Translations under genes and position numbers: made by a program
Origin: Patulibacter minatonensis DSM 18081
GTDB lineage: Bacteria > Actinomycetota > Thermoleophilia > Solirubrobacterales > Solirubrobacteraceae
DNA length: 64,000 nucleotides
Direction of reading: 5' to 3'
NCBI RefSeq assembly: GCF_000519325.1
Contig: NZ_KI912613.1
Location: 3,863,859 to 3,927,858, forward strand
The notes under the pieces: generated by a model
What the model saw: only the letters and a program-made list of their open reading frames with translations
Databases searched by the model: none
What the model was told of the DNA's origin: nothing
Shown here: positions 51,670-61,200 of the stretch, piece by piece
Layout: every line of letters begins with the position of its first letter
Numbering within the stretch: position 1 is the stretch's first letter

Positions 51670-51750
51670 CCGACGCCGGGAGCCCGGCCGGACCAGGACG
51701 TTCTCATGCGACTCTCACGGCGCGGCGCGTTTTCGGCGCGGATCCTGGGC

Positions 51751-51756
51751 TAGGGT
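51751..51756 (+). promoter_or_regulatory. Candidate -10 element
   Basis: TAGGGT; transcription would begin near 51763, giving a leader of about 76 bases for the secreted protein at 51839. Confidence 0.4.
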
Positions 51757-51838
51757 CGATGGACCGCCCGGCGAGCACCTCGCCGGTCCCCCGACAGGTC
51801 GCCGCCAGCGGTCGGCCACCAAGTGCAGGAGCGTCTCC

Positions 51839-52813
51839 ATGATCCGCATCTCCAGGGCCGTCGTCACCGGCCTCGTGGTCGTCGCCGCGGCCCCCGCCGC
51901 CGCCCAGGCCGCACCCGCGAAGGCCCCGGCCGTCACGAAGCCGTCGGTCGCCACCGGCCTCGCCGGCAGCATCACGCCGCAGAGCGCCACGGTCACCGGC
52001 CGGGTCGATCCCGGCGGCGCACCGACGAACTACCGCTTCGAGTACGGCACGTCGAAGAAGTACGGGGCCCGCACCGCCCGTGCGAGTGCCGGGTTCGGGA
52101 TCTCCCCGGTCGCGGCCACCGCCGGCGTCTCCGGCCTCAAGTCCGCGACGGTCTACCACTACCGGATCATCGCGTCGAACAAGAAGGGCCTCGTCAAGGG
52201 CGCCGACCGCACGTTCAAGACCCCGAAGCAGCCGCTCGGGTTCGCGGTCGCGGCGAACCCGAGCATGGTGCCGTTCGGCGGGGCGACGACGATCGCCGGC
52301 ACGCTGGGCGGGACGGGCAGCACCGACCGCGAGGTCCAGCTCCAGGCGAACCCGTGGCCGTACACCGCGGGCTTCCAGCGGATCGGCAACGTCCAGCTGA
52401 CGTCGAAGGAGGGCACGTTCGCGTTCCCGCTCCTCGGCCTCGGGCTGAACACGCAGTACCGCGTCGCCACGACCGACAAGACCCCCGTCGTCTCCGACGT
52501 CGTGGGCACCCAGGTCGGCGTGTCCGTGACGACGAACGTCAAGCGGCTCGTCAAGAAGGGCAACGCGCTGCGGTTCTCCGGCCGCGTCCGCCCGGCCCGC
52601 GTCGGTGACGCGATCGGTGTCCAGCGACTCACGGGCAGCAAGTGGGTCACGCTGAAGGGTTCGCGGACGAAGGCCGGCACCGACCAGTACGCGTCGTACG
52701 CCACGCGCGTCCGGATCCGCAAGAGCGGCACCTACCGCGTGTTCGTGCAGGTCGCCGACGGCAGCCTCCAGTCGCTGCCGGGCTCGTCGATCCGGATCGA
52801 CCTGAGTCGCTGA
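51839..52813 (+). CDS. Secreted protein with fibronectin-III-like domain
   Basis: 324 residues from ATG 51839 (AGGAG eight bases upstream). The signal peptide is RISRAVVTGLVVVAAAPAAA, cut near AQA-AP. Residues about 40-125 form an Fn3-like sandwich with the segments ATVTGRVDPGGAPTNYRFEY and YHYRIIASNKKG; such FEYGT repeats are common in Thermoleophilia surface proteins. The second half is another beta domain (NVKRLVKKGNALRFSGRVRP, SGTYRVFVQVADGS), like the 'Ig-like' tails of actinobacterial exported proteins. Adhesive or structural role inferred; no enzyme motif. Confidence 0.82.
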   Translation: MIRISRAVVTGLVVVAAAPAAAQAAPAKAPAVTKPSVATGLAGSITPQSATVTGRVDPGGAPTNYRFEYGTSKKYGARTARASAGFGISPVAATAGVSGLKSATVYHYRIIASNKKGLVKGADRTFKTPKQPLGFAVAANPSMVPFGGATTIAGTLGGTGSTDREVQLQANPWPYTAGFQRIGNVQLTSKEGTFAFPLLGLGLNTQYRVATTDKTPVVSDVVGTQVGVSVTTNVKRLVKKGNALRFSGRVRPARVGDAIGVQRLTGSKWVTLKGSRTKAGTDQYASYATRVRIRKSGTYRVFVQVADGSLQSLPGSSIRIDLSR

Positions 52814-52889
52814 CCCGGCGGGGCGCGGGCCCCGACGCCCGCGCCCCGCCAACCCGTCGAGCGGCGTTGCCGCCGTCCGTCGCGACCGG

Positions 52890-52895
52890 CAGACT
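52890..52895 (+). promoter_or_regulatory. -10 element, near-leaderless spacing
   Basis: CAGACT, nine bases before GTG 52905. Confidence 0.4.
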
Positions 52896-52904
52896 CGGAC
52901 GGAC

Positions 52905-53840
52905 GTGCCCGAGGGACGAGACACCGACGCGACCCGCCCGACGCCGCTCCCGGGCGTCCCGGACGTCTACCGGCTGCTGGTCGCGTCGCTGACCGACTAC
53001 GCGGTCATCGTCCTCGACGTCGACGGCATCGTCCGCAGCTGGAACCCCGGCGCCCAGCAGATCAAGGGCTACCGCGCGGACGAGATCATCGGCCGCAGCT
53101 TCGAGGCGTTCTACACCCCGGAGTCCCTGGCGGTCGGCCATCCCGCGCGCGAGCTCGAGCGTGCCGCCGCGACGGGGCGCTACGACGAGGAGGGGTGGCG
53201 CGTCCGCAAGGACGGCGGGCGGTTCTGGGCGCACATCGTGCTCACCGCCCTGTTCGACGCCGACGGCGACCTCGTCGGCTTCGGCAAGGTCACCCGCGAC
53301 CTCACCGAGCGCAAGCACGCCGAGGAGCAGCTCGCCAACACGCTCGCCCTGCTGCGCGACACCGCGCTGACGGACGCCCTCACGGGCCTGGCGAACCGCC
53401 GGGCCTGGGACGACGGCCTGGCGCGCGAGATCGCCCGCGCCCGGCGCGCGGCGACACCGCTGTGCGTGGGGGCGATGGACCTCGACAACTTCAAGGCGAT
53501 GAACGACACGCAGGGCCACGGCGCCGGTGACCGCTTCCTGCGCCGGACGAGCGCGGCTTGGCGCACTGCGCTCCGGGGCGGGGACCTCCTCGCGCGGATG
53601 GGTGGCGAGGAGTTCGCGGTCGCGCTCCCCGAGTGCGAGCTCGACGCCGCCGCCGCGGTCGGGGACCGCTTCAGGGTCCTGACCCCCGACGGCCAGTCGT
53701 GCTCGGTCGGGGTCGCCCAGTGGGACGGCCACGAGTCCGCCGACGACCTCCTCCAGCGTGCCGACCGGGCGCTCTACCGGGCGAAGAACGGCGGGCGGGA
53801 CCGCACCGAGCGGGACGTCGCCGGCCCGGTCGGCGGCTGA
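52905..53840 (+). CDS. PAS-GGDEF diguanylate cyclase
   Basis: 311 residues. The N-terminal PAS domain (about residues 17-135) has YAVIVLDVDGIVRSWNPGAQ, KGYRADEIIGRSFEAFY and WAHIVLTALFDADGDLVGFG with the PAC end VTRDLTERKHAEEQL. A short coiled linker leads to GGDEF: LTDALTGLANRRAWDDGL, AMDLDNFKAMNDTQGHGAGD and the active loop RMGGEEFAVAL. An RxxD product-inhibition site (RGGD) lies five residues before GGEEF. It should make cyclic di-GMP in response to a signal sensed by PAS. The protein is soluble. Confidence 0.95.
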   Translation: MPEGRDTDATRPTPLPGVPDVYRLLVASLTDYAVIVLDVDGIVRSWNPGAQQIKGYRADEIIGRSFEAFYTPESLAVGHPARELERAAATGRYDEEGWRVRKDGGRFWAHIVLTALFDADGDLVGFGKVTRDLTERKHAEEQLANTLALLRDTALTDALTGLANRRAWDDGLAREIARARRAATPLCVGAMDLDNFKAMNDTQGHGAGDRFLRRTSAAWRTALRGGDLLARMGGEEFAVALPECELDAAAAVGDRFRVLTPDGQSCSVGVAQWDGHESADDLLQRADRALYRAKNGGRDRTERDVAGPVGG

Positions 53841-54022
53841 CGGCCCGGCGGCGCGCGAGTCGACGATCCCGGTCCGCGGCCGCCGGCGACACCGGCGACC
53901 GGAGCTCTCACGATCGTCTCACGGTGCCGATCGGATCCGCTGCCAGAATCGGTCCCACGAGCCCGGTCCGCGGGTTCGCCCGGACCTCACGGCCGGATCC
54001 CCCGCAGCACCCGGAGTCGGTC

Positions 54023-55003
54023 ATGCAGAAGAAGCTCGCGGTCCTCGGCGTCGCCGGGTCCCTCCTCGGCGCCTCGGCGCTCGCGGTCCCATCGGCCCAG
54101 GCCGCGACCCGCGACGGCGTCTGCGATCCGGGCGAGTTCTGTTACTTCTTCAACAGCGGCCAGCAGGGGTCGGTCTCCGATTTCGCCGGCTCGCTCGACG
54201 TGTACGGCACGACGCAGCCCGGCTGCTACGAGTACCGCGGACCGGGCGCCGGCAAGGGGCAGTGCGTCAAGAACCAGGCGGCGTCCGTGTGGAACCGCAG
54301 CGCCGGGCCGGTGACCGTGTACTTCAACAGCGGCTACCAGGGCGCGAGCCAGACGTTCGCGGCCGGTGCGAAGGGCAACCTGAAGCCCGGCCTGAAGAAC
54401 GAGAACGCGAGCCACCGCTTCCGTGCCGCCACGACGCCCGCCCCGGCGCCGACGCCCACACCGGCCCCGGTGCCTCCGACTCCGACGCCGGTGACCTCGA
54501 CGCCCACTCCCACGCCGACGCCCGTCCCGCCGAAGAAGCGCACGCTGTCCTTCGGGCTCTACCTGAAGTCGGGCGGGAAGATCAGCTGCCCGTTCAACGG
54601 CTACTCGACCACCCCGGGCAAGCACGAGGGCATCGACATCGCGCGCGGACTCGGGTCGCCCGTCCATGCGCTCATCGAGGGCAAGGTCACCCGGATCTCG
54701 GCCGGCTTCGAGGGACGGAAGGGCCTGTCGACGATCGCGATCTACAACGCGACGTACAAGAAGACGATCGTCTACCTGCACTCGGCGCCCTCGAAGCGCC
54801 TGAAGGTCGACCAGACCGTCAAGCGCGGACAGCAGATCGCCACCGAGTCCTGGCGGGGCGTCTCGCGCAAGGAGAGCCGTCACACCCACGTCGAGATGCG
54901 CCCCGGGTACGCGACCTCCGCCGCCCCCAGCGTCGGCGACCCCAAGCTGACGAATCCGGACCCCACCGCGTTCTGGAAGGCGCGCGGCTACGAGATCAAG
55001 TAG
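54023..55003 (+). CDS. Secreted I36 peptidase-inhibitor domain fused to M23 peptidase
   Basis: 326 residues from ATG 54023. The signal peptide is KKLAVLGVAGSLLGASALAV, cut after AQA. Residues about 32-130 form an I36/SMPI-type beta-gamma-crystallin fold: FCYFFNSGQQGSVSDFAG and VYFNSGYQGASQTFAAG. A Pro/Thr linker follows (about 135-170). The C-terminal LytM/M23 domain has the zinc ligands His and Asp in GKHEGIDIARG and the His pair in SRHTHVEMRPG. M23 enzymes cut peptidoglycan peptide bridges. Pairing an inhibitor-like domain with a peptidase suggests wall targeting or self-control. A terminator follows. Confidence 0.9.
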   Translation: MQKKLAVLGVAGSLLGASALAVPSAQAATRDGVCDPGEFCYFFNSGQQGSVSDFAGSLDVYGTTQPGCYEYRGPGAGKGQCVKNQAASVWNRSAGPVTVYFNSGYQGASQTFAAGAKGNLKPGLKNENASHRFRAATTPAPAPTPTPAPVPPTPTPVTSTPTPTPTPVPPKKRTLSFGLYLKSGGKISCPFNGYSTTPGKHEGIDIARGLGSPVHALIEGKVTRISAGFEGRKGLSTIAIYNATYKKTIVYLHSAPSKRLKVDQTVKRGQQIATESWRGVSRKESRHTHVEMRPGYATSAAPSVGDPKLTNPDPTAFWKARGYEIK

Positions 55004-55027
55004 CGCACCGTCGGACCCGGAGAACGA

Positions 55028-55060
55028 GAGAAGCCCCGCCGGAGCGGGGCCTCTTCGTCT
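55028..55060. terminator. Bidirectional rho-independent terminator
   Basis: Stem GCCCCG/CGGGGC (55033-55050), extended by GAG/CTC across an AA bulge, followed by TTCGTCT. It ends the M23 gene and lies immediately beyond the 3' end of the tRNA-Arg fragment, as at the tRNA-Asn locus. Confidence 0.75.
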
Positions 55061-55063
55061 CAC

Positions 55064-55105
55064 GCGCCCGGCAGGATTCGAACTTGCGACTTTCTGCTCC
55101 GGAGG
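55064..55105 (-). other. attL-like 3' fragment of tRNA-Arg(CCG)
   Basis: The reverse strand reads CTCCGGA (anticodon loop with CCG), then GTCGCAAGTTCGAATCCTGC (T-arm with one mismatched pair) and an acceptor 3' arm CGGGCGCG. Sequence 5' of the loop does not form an anticodon or D-stem, so only the 3' half of the tRNA exists. Such fragments are the attachment core left by integrases that use tRNA 3' ends. It faces left, so the intact gene should lie at the island's far end, to the right of the window. Confidence 0.75.
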
Positions 55106-55130
55106 CCCCGCGGAAGGGTCTAGAACGCGG

Positions 55131-55246
55131 TTCCTAGCGCGATTCAGTCTGCCGGATCGTCAGTTTCCTAGGCTGATTCGGCGAGTTTGGTACCCGCAGT
55201 GGTACCCGCTGAGAAAGTGGTACCCGCGCCGAAATCGTTGGTACCC
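55131..55246. repeat. Short direct repeats between att site and integrase
   Basis: GGTACCCGC occurs at 55189, 55201 and 55219, and GGTACCCTG at 55240, all in one orientation. An 18-base pair of looser repeats (TTCCTAG...GATTC) lies at 55131 and 55165. The position next to att and int suits integrase arm-binding or excisionase sites, or operators of the integrase promoter. The remainder of the 55004-55364 gap holds no gene. Confidence 0.7.
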
Positions 55247-55364
55247 TGGCCCTACGGTCGCTCCGCGGAGCGCCTCCGCAGAGCCCCATTCGGCGGGGTC
55301 GTCGGCGGGAGCGCTTCGAGGCCCGGACCTGGACCTCGAGCGACGCAGACGGACAGGGATCGGC

Positions 55365-56774
55365 GTGGCGAGAACGAGCGAGACGGCACCCGTCGTCACG
55401 GTGCGGGCGGGCAAGGACGGCACCCCGTACTACGAGGCGAAGTGGCGGCACGACGGCCGCCAGGTCAAGCGTCGCCTCGGCCGCGCGTGGCTCGACCCCG
55501 ACGGCCAGGGCGGCTGGCGCAAGCGCCGCGGCCGGACGCCCGAGGGCTGAATCGACGAGCGGACCGCGCACGTCGCGGCAGCCGAGGCGACACGGACGGT
55601 CGCCGACGAGGCCGCGAGGGCCGCGGCGGCGGAGGAGCACGCGAAACTCATCACGGTCCGCCGGCTCGCGTTCGAGTGGCTCGACTGGCTCGAGCACGTC
55701 CGCGGTGCGGCACCGTCGACGCTCCGCGACTACCGGCACCTCCTCCGCGAGCCCGGCGAGGCCCACAAGCGCGGGACCGGCACGACTCCCGGCCGGATCA
55801 TGGCGGCGTTCGGCGACACCGTCGCCGAGGACCTGACCCCGAAGGCGGCCAGTGCCTGGCTTCGGCAGCTCGACGACGAGGGGCTGTCTCCGCGGAACGT
55901 CAATAAGCACCGCCAGACGATGCGGGCGATCTTCGCCTACGGCCAGCGCCCCGACACGCACGCCGTGCCGGTGAACCCGTTCGCGGCGACCGACAAGCGC
56001 CGCGAGGCCCCGCGAGCGACGCTGGACTTCTACGAGGCGGCCGAGGTCGAAGCGCTGGCGCGAGCGTGCGAAGCAGGGGCGCACCGAACGGTGCGGGGGA
56101 GGGCCAACCCCGACCACCGCGGTCCGGAGACGCCGGCCCCGCTGTCGCGCGCCCAGAAGGAGGCGCAGGCGGCCGAGCGAGACGCGCGAGCAGCAGAGGA
56201 CCGCCAGGACGCCGATCTCTTCCGCGTCCTCTTCTACTCGGGGCTGCGGCTCGGCGAGGTCCTGGCGCTCCGCTGGGACGACGTCGCGTTCCTGGTCGAC
56301 ATGTCGGGCGCCTCGCTCCACGTCCGCCGCGCCGTCTCGGCCGGTGTCGAGAAGGAACCGAAGGGTCGCAAGGCCCGCCGGGTCCCACTCCCGCGAGCCG
56401 CCGCCGAGGCCCTGGCGCGCGTCGGCGCCCGAGGCGACTTCACGACCCCGGACGACTACGTCTTCTGCAACCGCTTCGGCCGCCGCCTGGACGGCGAGGC
56501 CCTCCGCTCGCGCTACAACCGCGCCGTCCAGGCAGCCGGGCTGCGCCACGTCAAGCTCCACGGCCTCCGCCACGCCGCCGGCTCGGTCCTCGCCCGCTCG
56601 ATGCCCCTGGTCACCGTCCGCGACGTCCTCGGCCACTCCGACATCCAGACGACGAACCGCTACCTGCACTCGAAGATCGACGCGGCGGCGGTCGAGGCGG
56701 TGAATGCGGCGTTCGGGACGCCGATCGTCGAGGAGCGGGAATCCGGGACGACGAACGGGCCAGCGGGGGCATGA
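55365..56774 (+). pseudogene. int: Tyrosine recombinase (integrase) with in-frame TGA
   Basis: One reading frame from GTG 55365 to 56774 encodes a 469-codon phage-type integrase, interrupted only by TGA at 55548-55550. Before it is the N-terminal arm-binding domain (GTPYYEAKWRHDGRQVKRRL). After it come the core-binding helices (FEWLDWLEHVRGAAPSTLRD) and the full catalytic set: Arg in SGLRLGEVLALRW, His-x-x-Arg in LHGLRHAAGS, and the final His and Tyr in LGHSDIQTTNRYLH. A TGG-to-TGA change would explain it. ATG 55800 could give a catalytic-domain-only product. A tract of about 80 residues with extra charged sequence separates core parts. Probably inactive or poorly active. Confidence 0.88.
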
Positions 56775-56868
56775 CGGGAGCCGGGTCGCTAGTCGCGACA
56801 CGCGACACCGTGGCCCCTCGGACGTTTGGTGCGCAAGATGGCAAGACTGTTCACTCCGGTTGCTCGTC

Positions 56869-56874
56869 TAGGCT
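56869..56874 (+). promoter_or_regulatory. -10 element of the defence operon
   Basis: TAGGCT, identical to the yebC -10 hexamer, 16 bases before the radical SAM gene's ATG, leaving a leader of about ten bases. Confidence 0.45.
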
Positions 56875-56890
56875 CACGTCGCTGCTGACC

Positions 56891-57817
56891 ATGGCCTCAC
56901 CTGTCGCATTCCGCAGACTCAAGATCCGCCGCGACCGCGTCGGCGTACATGCGTTCGATCGTGCGACCGGGCTTAACCTTCTCGTTGACGAGGTCGCGGT
57001 TCCCGAGCGGGAGTGGGCCGCAGCCCCAAGGCATCTCGCTGTTGCGTTGACTAACGCCTGCGACTTGCACTGCCCCTTCTGCTATGCGAACAAGCACCGC
57101 GCCGCCCTCGACCCTGCCCGTGTGCTCGGCTGGCTACGGGAGGCCGATGCTGCTGGGTGCCTCGGTGTGGGTTTCGGGGGTGGGGAGCCCACGACGGTGC
57201 GGGGGTTCGCGGAGCTCTGTCGGGCCGTTGCGAACGAGACGGCGCTCGCCGTGTCGTTCACGACCCACGGCCACCGGCTCTCCGAGGATTTGCTCAGTCA
57301 GCTAGCCGGGAGCGTCCACATGGTGAGGGTGTCCATCGACGGGGTCGGAAAGACGTACGAGCGATTGCGCGGGCGGCCCTTTGATGCGCTCGTTGACCGC
57401 CTGAACATGCTGCGCCACGTCGCACCGTTCGGAGTGAACGTCGTGGTGAACGATCACACCATTGGCGAGCTCGATGCGGTCGCCGAGCTCGGCGCGCGCG
57501 TCGGCGCCGCAGAACTGCTGCTGTTGCCCGAGCTCCGCTTCGGCGCAGGAACGGGCGCGACGGCGCGGACCCTCGCGGCGTTGCGCGCCTGGGTCGATGC
57601 CTACAACGGCGAGGTGAGGCTCGCGATTTCGCAGGAGGGCGCCGACGGACTCCCGGTTGCTGAGCCCTTTCGCAGTCAGCCGCTGATTGAGCGGTACGCG
57701 CACATCGACGCCGACGGTGTTCTGCGCAGGTCGTCTTTTGCGGCCGGCGGCGTCGCTATCGGCGAGCGCACCTTCTTGGCGACCTACCAACTACTGGCAG
57801 GAGAGGAAGCCGAATGA
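56891..57817 (+). CDS. Radical SAM enzyme in the defence-island operon
   Basis: 308 residues from ATG 56891. The cluster motif C-x3-C-x2-C is in TNACDLHCPFCYANK (about residue 57), followed by the SAM-binding GFGGGEPT and a MoaA/PqqE-like barrel (FTTHGHRLSEDLL, VRVSIDGVGKTYERL). Cysteines are almost absent from the C-terminal half, so there is no SPASM auxiliary cluster. The product cannot be deduced; it lacks obvious viperin-like context. Lower GC than the chromosome, first of three tightly spaced genes: its stop overlaps the next ATG by four bases (ATGA), so it belongs with the nuclease-NACHT gene. Confidence 0.9.
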   Translation: MASPVAFRRLKIRRDRVGVHAFDRATGLNLLVDEVAVPEREWAAAPRHLAVALTNACDLHCPFCYANKHRAALDPARVLGWLREADAAGCLGVGFGGGEPTTVRGFAELCRAVANETALAVSFTTHGHRLSEDLLSQLAGSVHMVRVSIDGVGKTYERLRGRPFDALVDRLNMLRHVAPFGVNVVVNDHTIGELDAVAELGARVGAAELLLLPELRFGAGTGATARTLAALRAWVDAYNGEVRLAISQEGADGLPVAEPFRSQPLIERYAHIDADGVLRRSSFAAGGVAIGERTFLATYQLLAGEEAE

Positions 57818-58230
57818 AGGTCTGGATTGGGTACGGCTCCGAGCACTCCAGCAACCTGAAGTTGATTGGGCGCTTCCAGACTGAGGAAGCCGCGAAGGCT
57901 GCTGAGCAGCTGTTCGAGCGTCTCCGTGACCGCGTCTACGCGGACCTAGACGCCGAGACCTACGACGGCGACCAAGACTCGCCGCCGGACCTCTCCGACG
58001 AGATCGCGGAGCTCCTGCGCGAGTTGAAGCTCTACTCGGTGGGGCCCGCCGATGTGGAGAACTTCGCCTACGACCACTCGGTCCGACGCGAAGGCGCGGA
58101 CTTTGTCTTGACGACCGACGAGAACAACATCGGAGGCTTCGTAAAGATCCTCGTCGACGTGGACGCGAAGATCGAGATCTTCTCATTGCACTCGCATACC
58201 GACAACGGGGAACGCAAGGACGAGAGCTAG
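57814..58230 (+). CDS. Small acidic partner protein (DUF6375-like)
   Basis: 138 residues from ATG 57814 (ATGA overlap). MKVWIGYGSEHSSNLKLIGR opens an alpha/beta domain, then a helix (TEEAAKAAEQLFERLRDRVY) and a very acidic middle (DAETYDGDQDSPPDLSDE). The end is FVKILVDVDAKIEIFSLHSH. I associate this pattern with DUF6375-type proteins, whose role is unknown, from memory only. It has no cysteine, no leader-peptide look and no membrane helix. Its fixed place between a radical SAM enzyme and a nuclease-NTPase suggests a dedicated substrate, sensor or inhibitor of one of them. Confidence 0.75.
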   Translation: MKVWIGYGSEHSSNLKLIGRFQTEEAAKAAEQLFERLRDRVYADLDAETYDGDQDSPPDLSDEIAELLRELKLYSVGPADVENFAYDHSVRREGADFVLTTDENNIGGFVKILVDVDAKIEIFSLHSHTDNGERKDES

Positions 58231-58233
58231 CTG

Positions 58234-61200
58234 ATGCCGGCGCTCGACTGGGACAAGTTTTCGGCGCTGCGCGGGGCGCCGGAGCACAACTTCGAGTTGC
58301 TGTGGCGCGGCGCCATCCGCCGGACGTATGCCTCCAAGGGGCAGTTCCTGTCGACGGCGCAGCAGCCCGGCGTCGAGTTCCATTTGCGTCTCACTGCCTC
58401 GTGCGACGCGCTGGGCGACCCGCCCCGCTGGTGGGGTTGGCAGTGCCGCTGGTACGACGTCGCGTCGGGCAGGCAGATCGGGGAGCGTCGAAGGGAGAAG
58501 ATCGTCGAGGCCATACGAACGACGGAGAAGTGGCTGCCGGATCTCACCGACTGGGTCCTGTGCACCCGGCGCCCATTGACGCCAGCCGACCAGTCCTGGT
58601 TCAACGGCATCGAGACCGACATGAGCCTCCACCTGCTCACCGGCGACGATGACCTGCCCGATCTGTTGGAGGGCGACGCCGCGCCACTTCGCGAGGCCTA
58701 CTTCGGCGAACTCGTTCTCACGCCTGAGCGGCTTGCACGCCTCCGTCGGGAGGGAGTCGCCGCGGTGAAACGACGCTATAACGCCAAGCTCCACATCAAG
58801 GTGGAGGCCGAGAAAGTCCTGGAGCAGGTCCTTGCCCGGCCAGAGGCGTGGCCGGTTCTTTCCCGGCGCGCCGCCGCACTTGGCAAAAAACCAAGCAGCT
58901 TGCGGAGGACCTCCGGCAGCTCGCTTCCGACCACGAGGCGCAAAACGCCATCGGTCGGCTGTTGACCGATGCCGCGCAGGTGGAGGAACGACTGCGCAAG
59001 GTTGTCACGGAGCTTCAAGCTCACGGACCTGAGCCGGCATCGAGCCTCGCGGCGGAGGCCTGTCTCACGCAAGTTGGCCGCCGCGAGGCCGACAGGGTGA
59101 TGGCGCGGCTGCGCAAGGACCGCCAGCCGGCAGCGCTGAGCACTCACATGCTTGAAGCGGAGCTTCGGCGCGCCCGCCGGCTGCTGGCCGGCTTCGCGGA
59201 GCGCATTCGCCCCGAGATGTGGGCGGTGGTCGGTGATGCAGGTCGCGGCAAATCCAACCTGGCGATCGCGCTGACTGCCGAACGCGGCGAGGCTCCCGCC
59301 GGCATTTATTTGCAGGGCCGCAACCTCTCGCGGACCAGTGGGCTTGAAGACCTGTTGGTACCCCTCCTGTCCCGACCTCAAGGCTCATTCCGCGACCTTC
59401 TGGAGGCCGTTGACGCTGCTGGAGCGCGCGCCGGTCGGCGCGTGCCCATCGTCATCGACGGGCTCAACGAAGCCGAGGATCCGGCGCGGTTCAAGCCGTT
59501 GTTGAGCTCCCTTCAAGTAGCCGCCGCGGACTTCCCCAACGTTCTAGTGCTCCTCACGCTTCGCGAGTCAGCGTTGGGGTACGCCATGCCCGACGACGCA
59601 CCCGCCCGGCTTGAGCTGCCTGGGTTCGTCGATGAGTTCGACGAAGCCGTCGACCGCTACTTCAACCACTACAAGATCCGACGCGGGGACGCACGACTTC
59701 CGCAGCGGCTGCTGCGCCAGCCGTTGCTGTTGTGGATGTTCTGCGAGGTCGCCAACCCCGGCCCTCCAGAGGAGCGGCGTCCAGTGCCGCTGTCCTCCCT
59801 CCCGGCGACCCCCGTGGCTCTGTTCGAGGCATTCCGCGACGAATCGGTTAGACGCATAGGCACCGAGCTACTTGGTTGCGGAATCCCTGACGTCGCGAGC
59901 GGTCTAGACAAGGTCGCGCTGGCCCTCTGGGAGCGGCGCGCCCGAGACCTTCCGTTCGAAGAAGTGCGCGCCATGATCGATCGCGGCGCAGACTGGAACC
60001 ACAGCATCGCCCGCGCTCTGGAGGATGAGGGTGTTCTGATGCGCGAGCCCGCTTCGTCTTGGCAGCGCCAGCCCAGCGGGATCCTCTTCGACGCTTTCGC
60101 CGGGTTCCTCATCGCCGACGCAATCGTCCGACACGTCGGCGCGGGAGGCATCGAGGCGTGGTTGGCAGACACGAAGAACCTCGCCAAGCTCGACTCACAG
60201 GACGAGGCTGGACATCCGCTGGCTCCGGACATCCTGACCGCACTGGCCGGTGTCCTGCCGCGTCGGACCTACCGGCAGTTGTGGCCTCACCTCGATGGCC
60301 TGCGACGCGAACAGGCGCTGGTCGACGCGGCGGACCTTGATCGCGGTGCGGTTGACGTCGAGACCGCAGAGGCACTTGCGAACGTTCTGCGCAGCGGCTC
60401 AATGTGGGCGTTCAGGCAGATCGTGGATCGACTGACCGACGTGCGAAGCGATCCGCATCACCGTCTGAACGCCGACTACATCGACCGCGTCCTGCGGACC
60501 CTGCCGGTCGCCGATCGCGATCTGCGCTGGACCGAGTGGGTCCGCAAGACCAACGAACCCAGCTGGCCGCAGCGCGATGGGGCACTACAGCGCGACATCG
60601 AAGCGATTGGCAGCCGCTGGCGCGAGCGTCACGAGCGCGACGGGACTGACCGGCTGCGCGCGGTGTGGGTGTCTTGGCTGCTCACGAGCACCGACCGGCG
60701 GCTCCGCGACTGTGCGACCGAAGCTCTCTACCGTTTCGGTCGCGACGCACCAGGAGAGCTGTTCGAGATGACCACCGGCGCGCTGGACCTGGACGACCCA
60801 TACGTGCCCGAGCGGCTGCTCGCTGCTTCCTACGGCGTGATCATGGCCAACCAACGGCCAGGAACTGACGACTTCGATGGCGTCTACGGCGAGTACCTAC
60901 GACGGCTCGGGGAGACCTTCCGCGGAGACGCCGCGACCCAGCCGACCAGTCACTGGCTGATGCGCGCTTATGCGCAGGGAGCGTGGGACATGGCCTCCGC
61001 ACTTCGGGGCAACGCGGCAGCTCCGGCGGAGTCCCTCTGGAAATCGCCGTTCGCGGCCGCGGCTGCGCCGCGCGGCGACAGCGAAAAGAGCAGTCGTGGT
61101 GAAGAAGTGCAACGCGCCTTCGGCATGGACTTCGAGAACTACACCGTTGGGGGCCTCTACGACGACCGGTCCAACTACGACAGCACGCACGAGGCGTACC

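Noticed and set aside
55064-55105. A functional tRNA-Arg gene
   Set aside because: Only the anticodon loop, T-arm and 3' acceptor arm are present; the 5' half does not pair, so it is an attachment-site remnant.
56891-57817. Radical SAM gene as a prokaryotic viperin
   Set aside because: It has the general cluster and GGEP motifs, but I see no viperin-specific features, no adjacent nucleotide kinase, and the closest look is MoaA/PqqE-like. Left unassigned.
58848-58895. GTG 58848 as an independent start for the NACHT protein
   Set aside because: No ribosome binding site, the first 14 codons lie in the other gene's frame and do not look like a start of the family, and the fused reading is more coherent.
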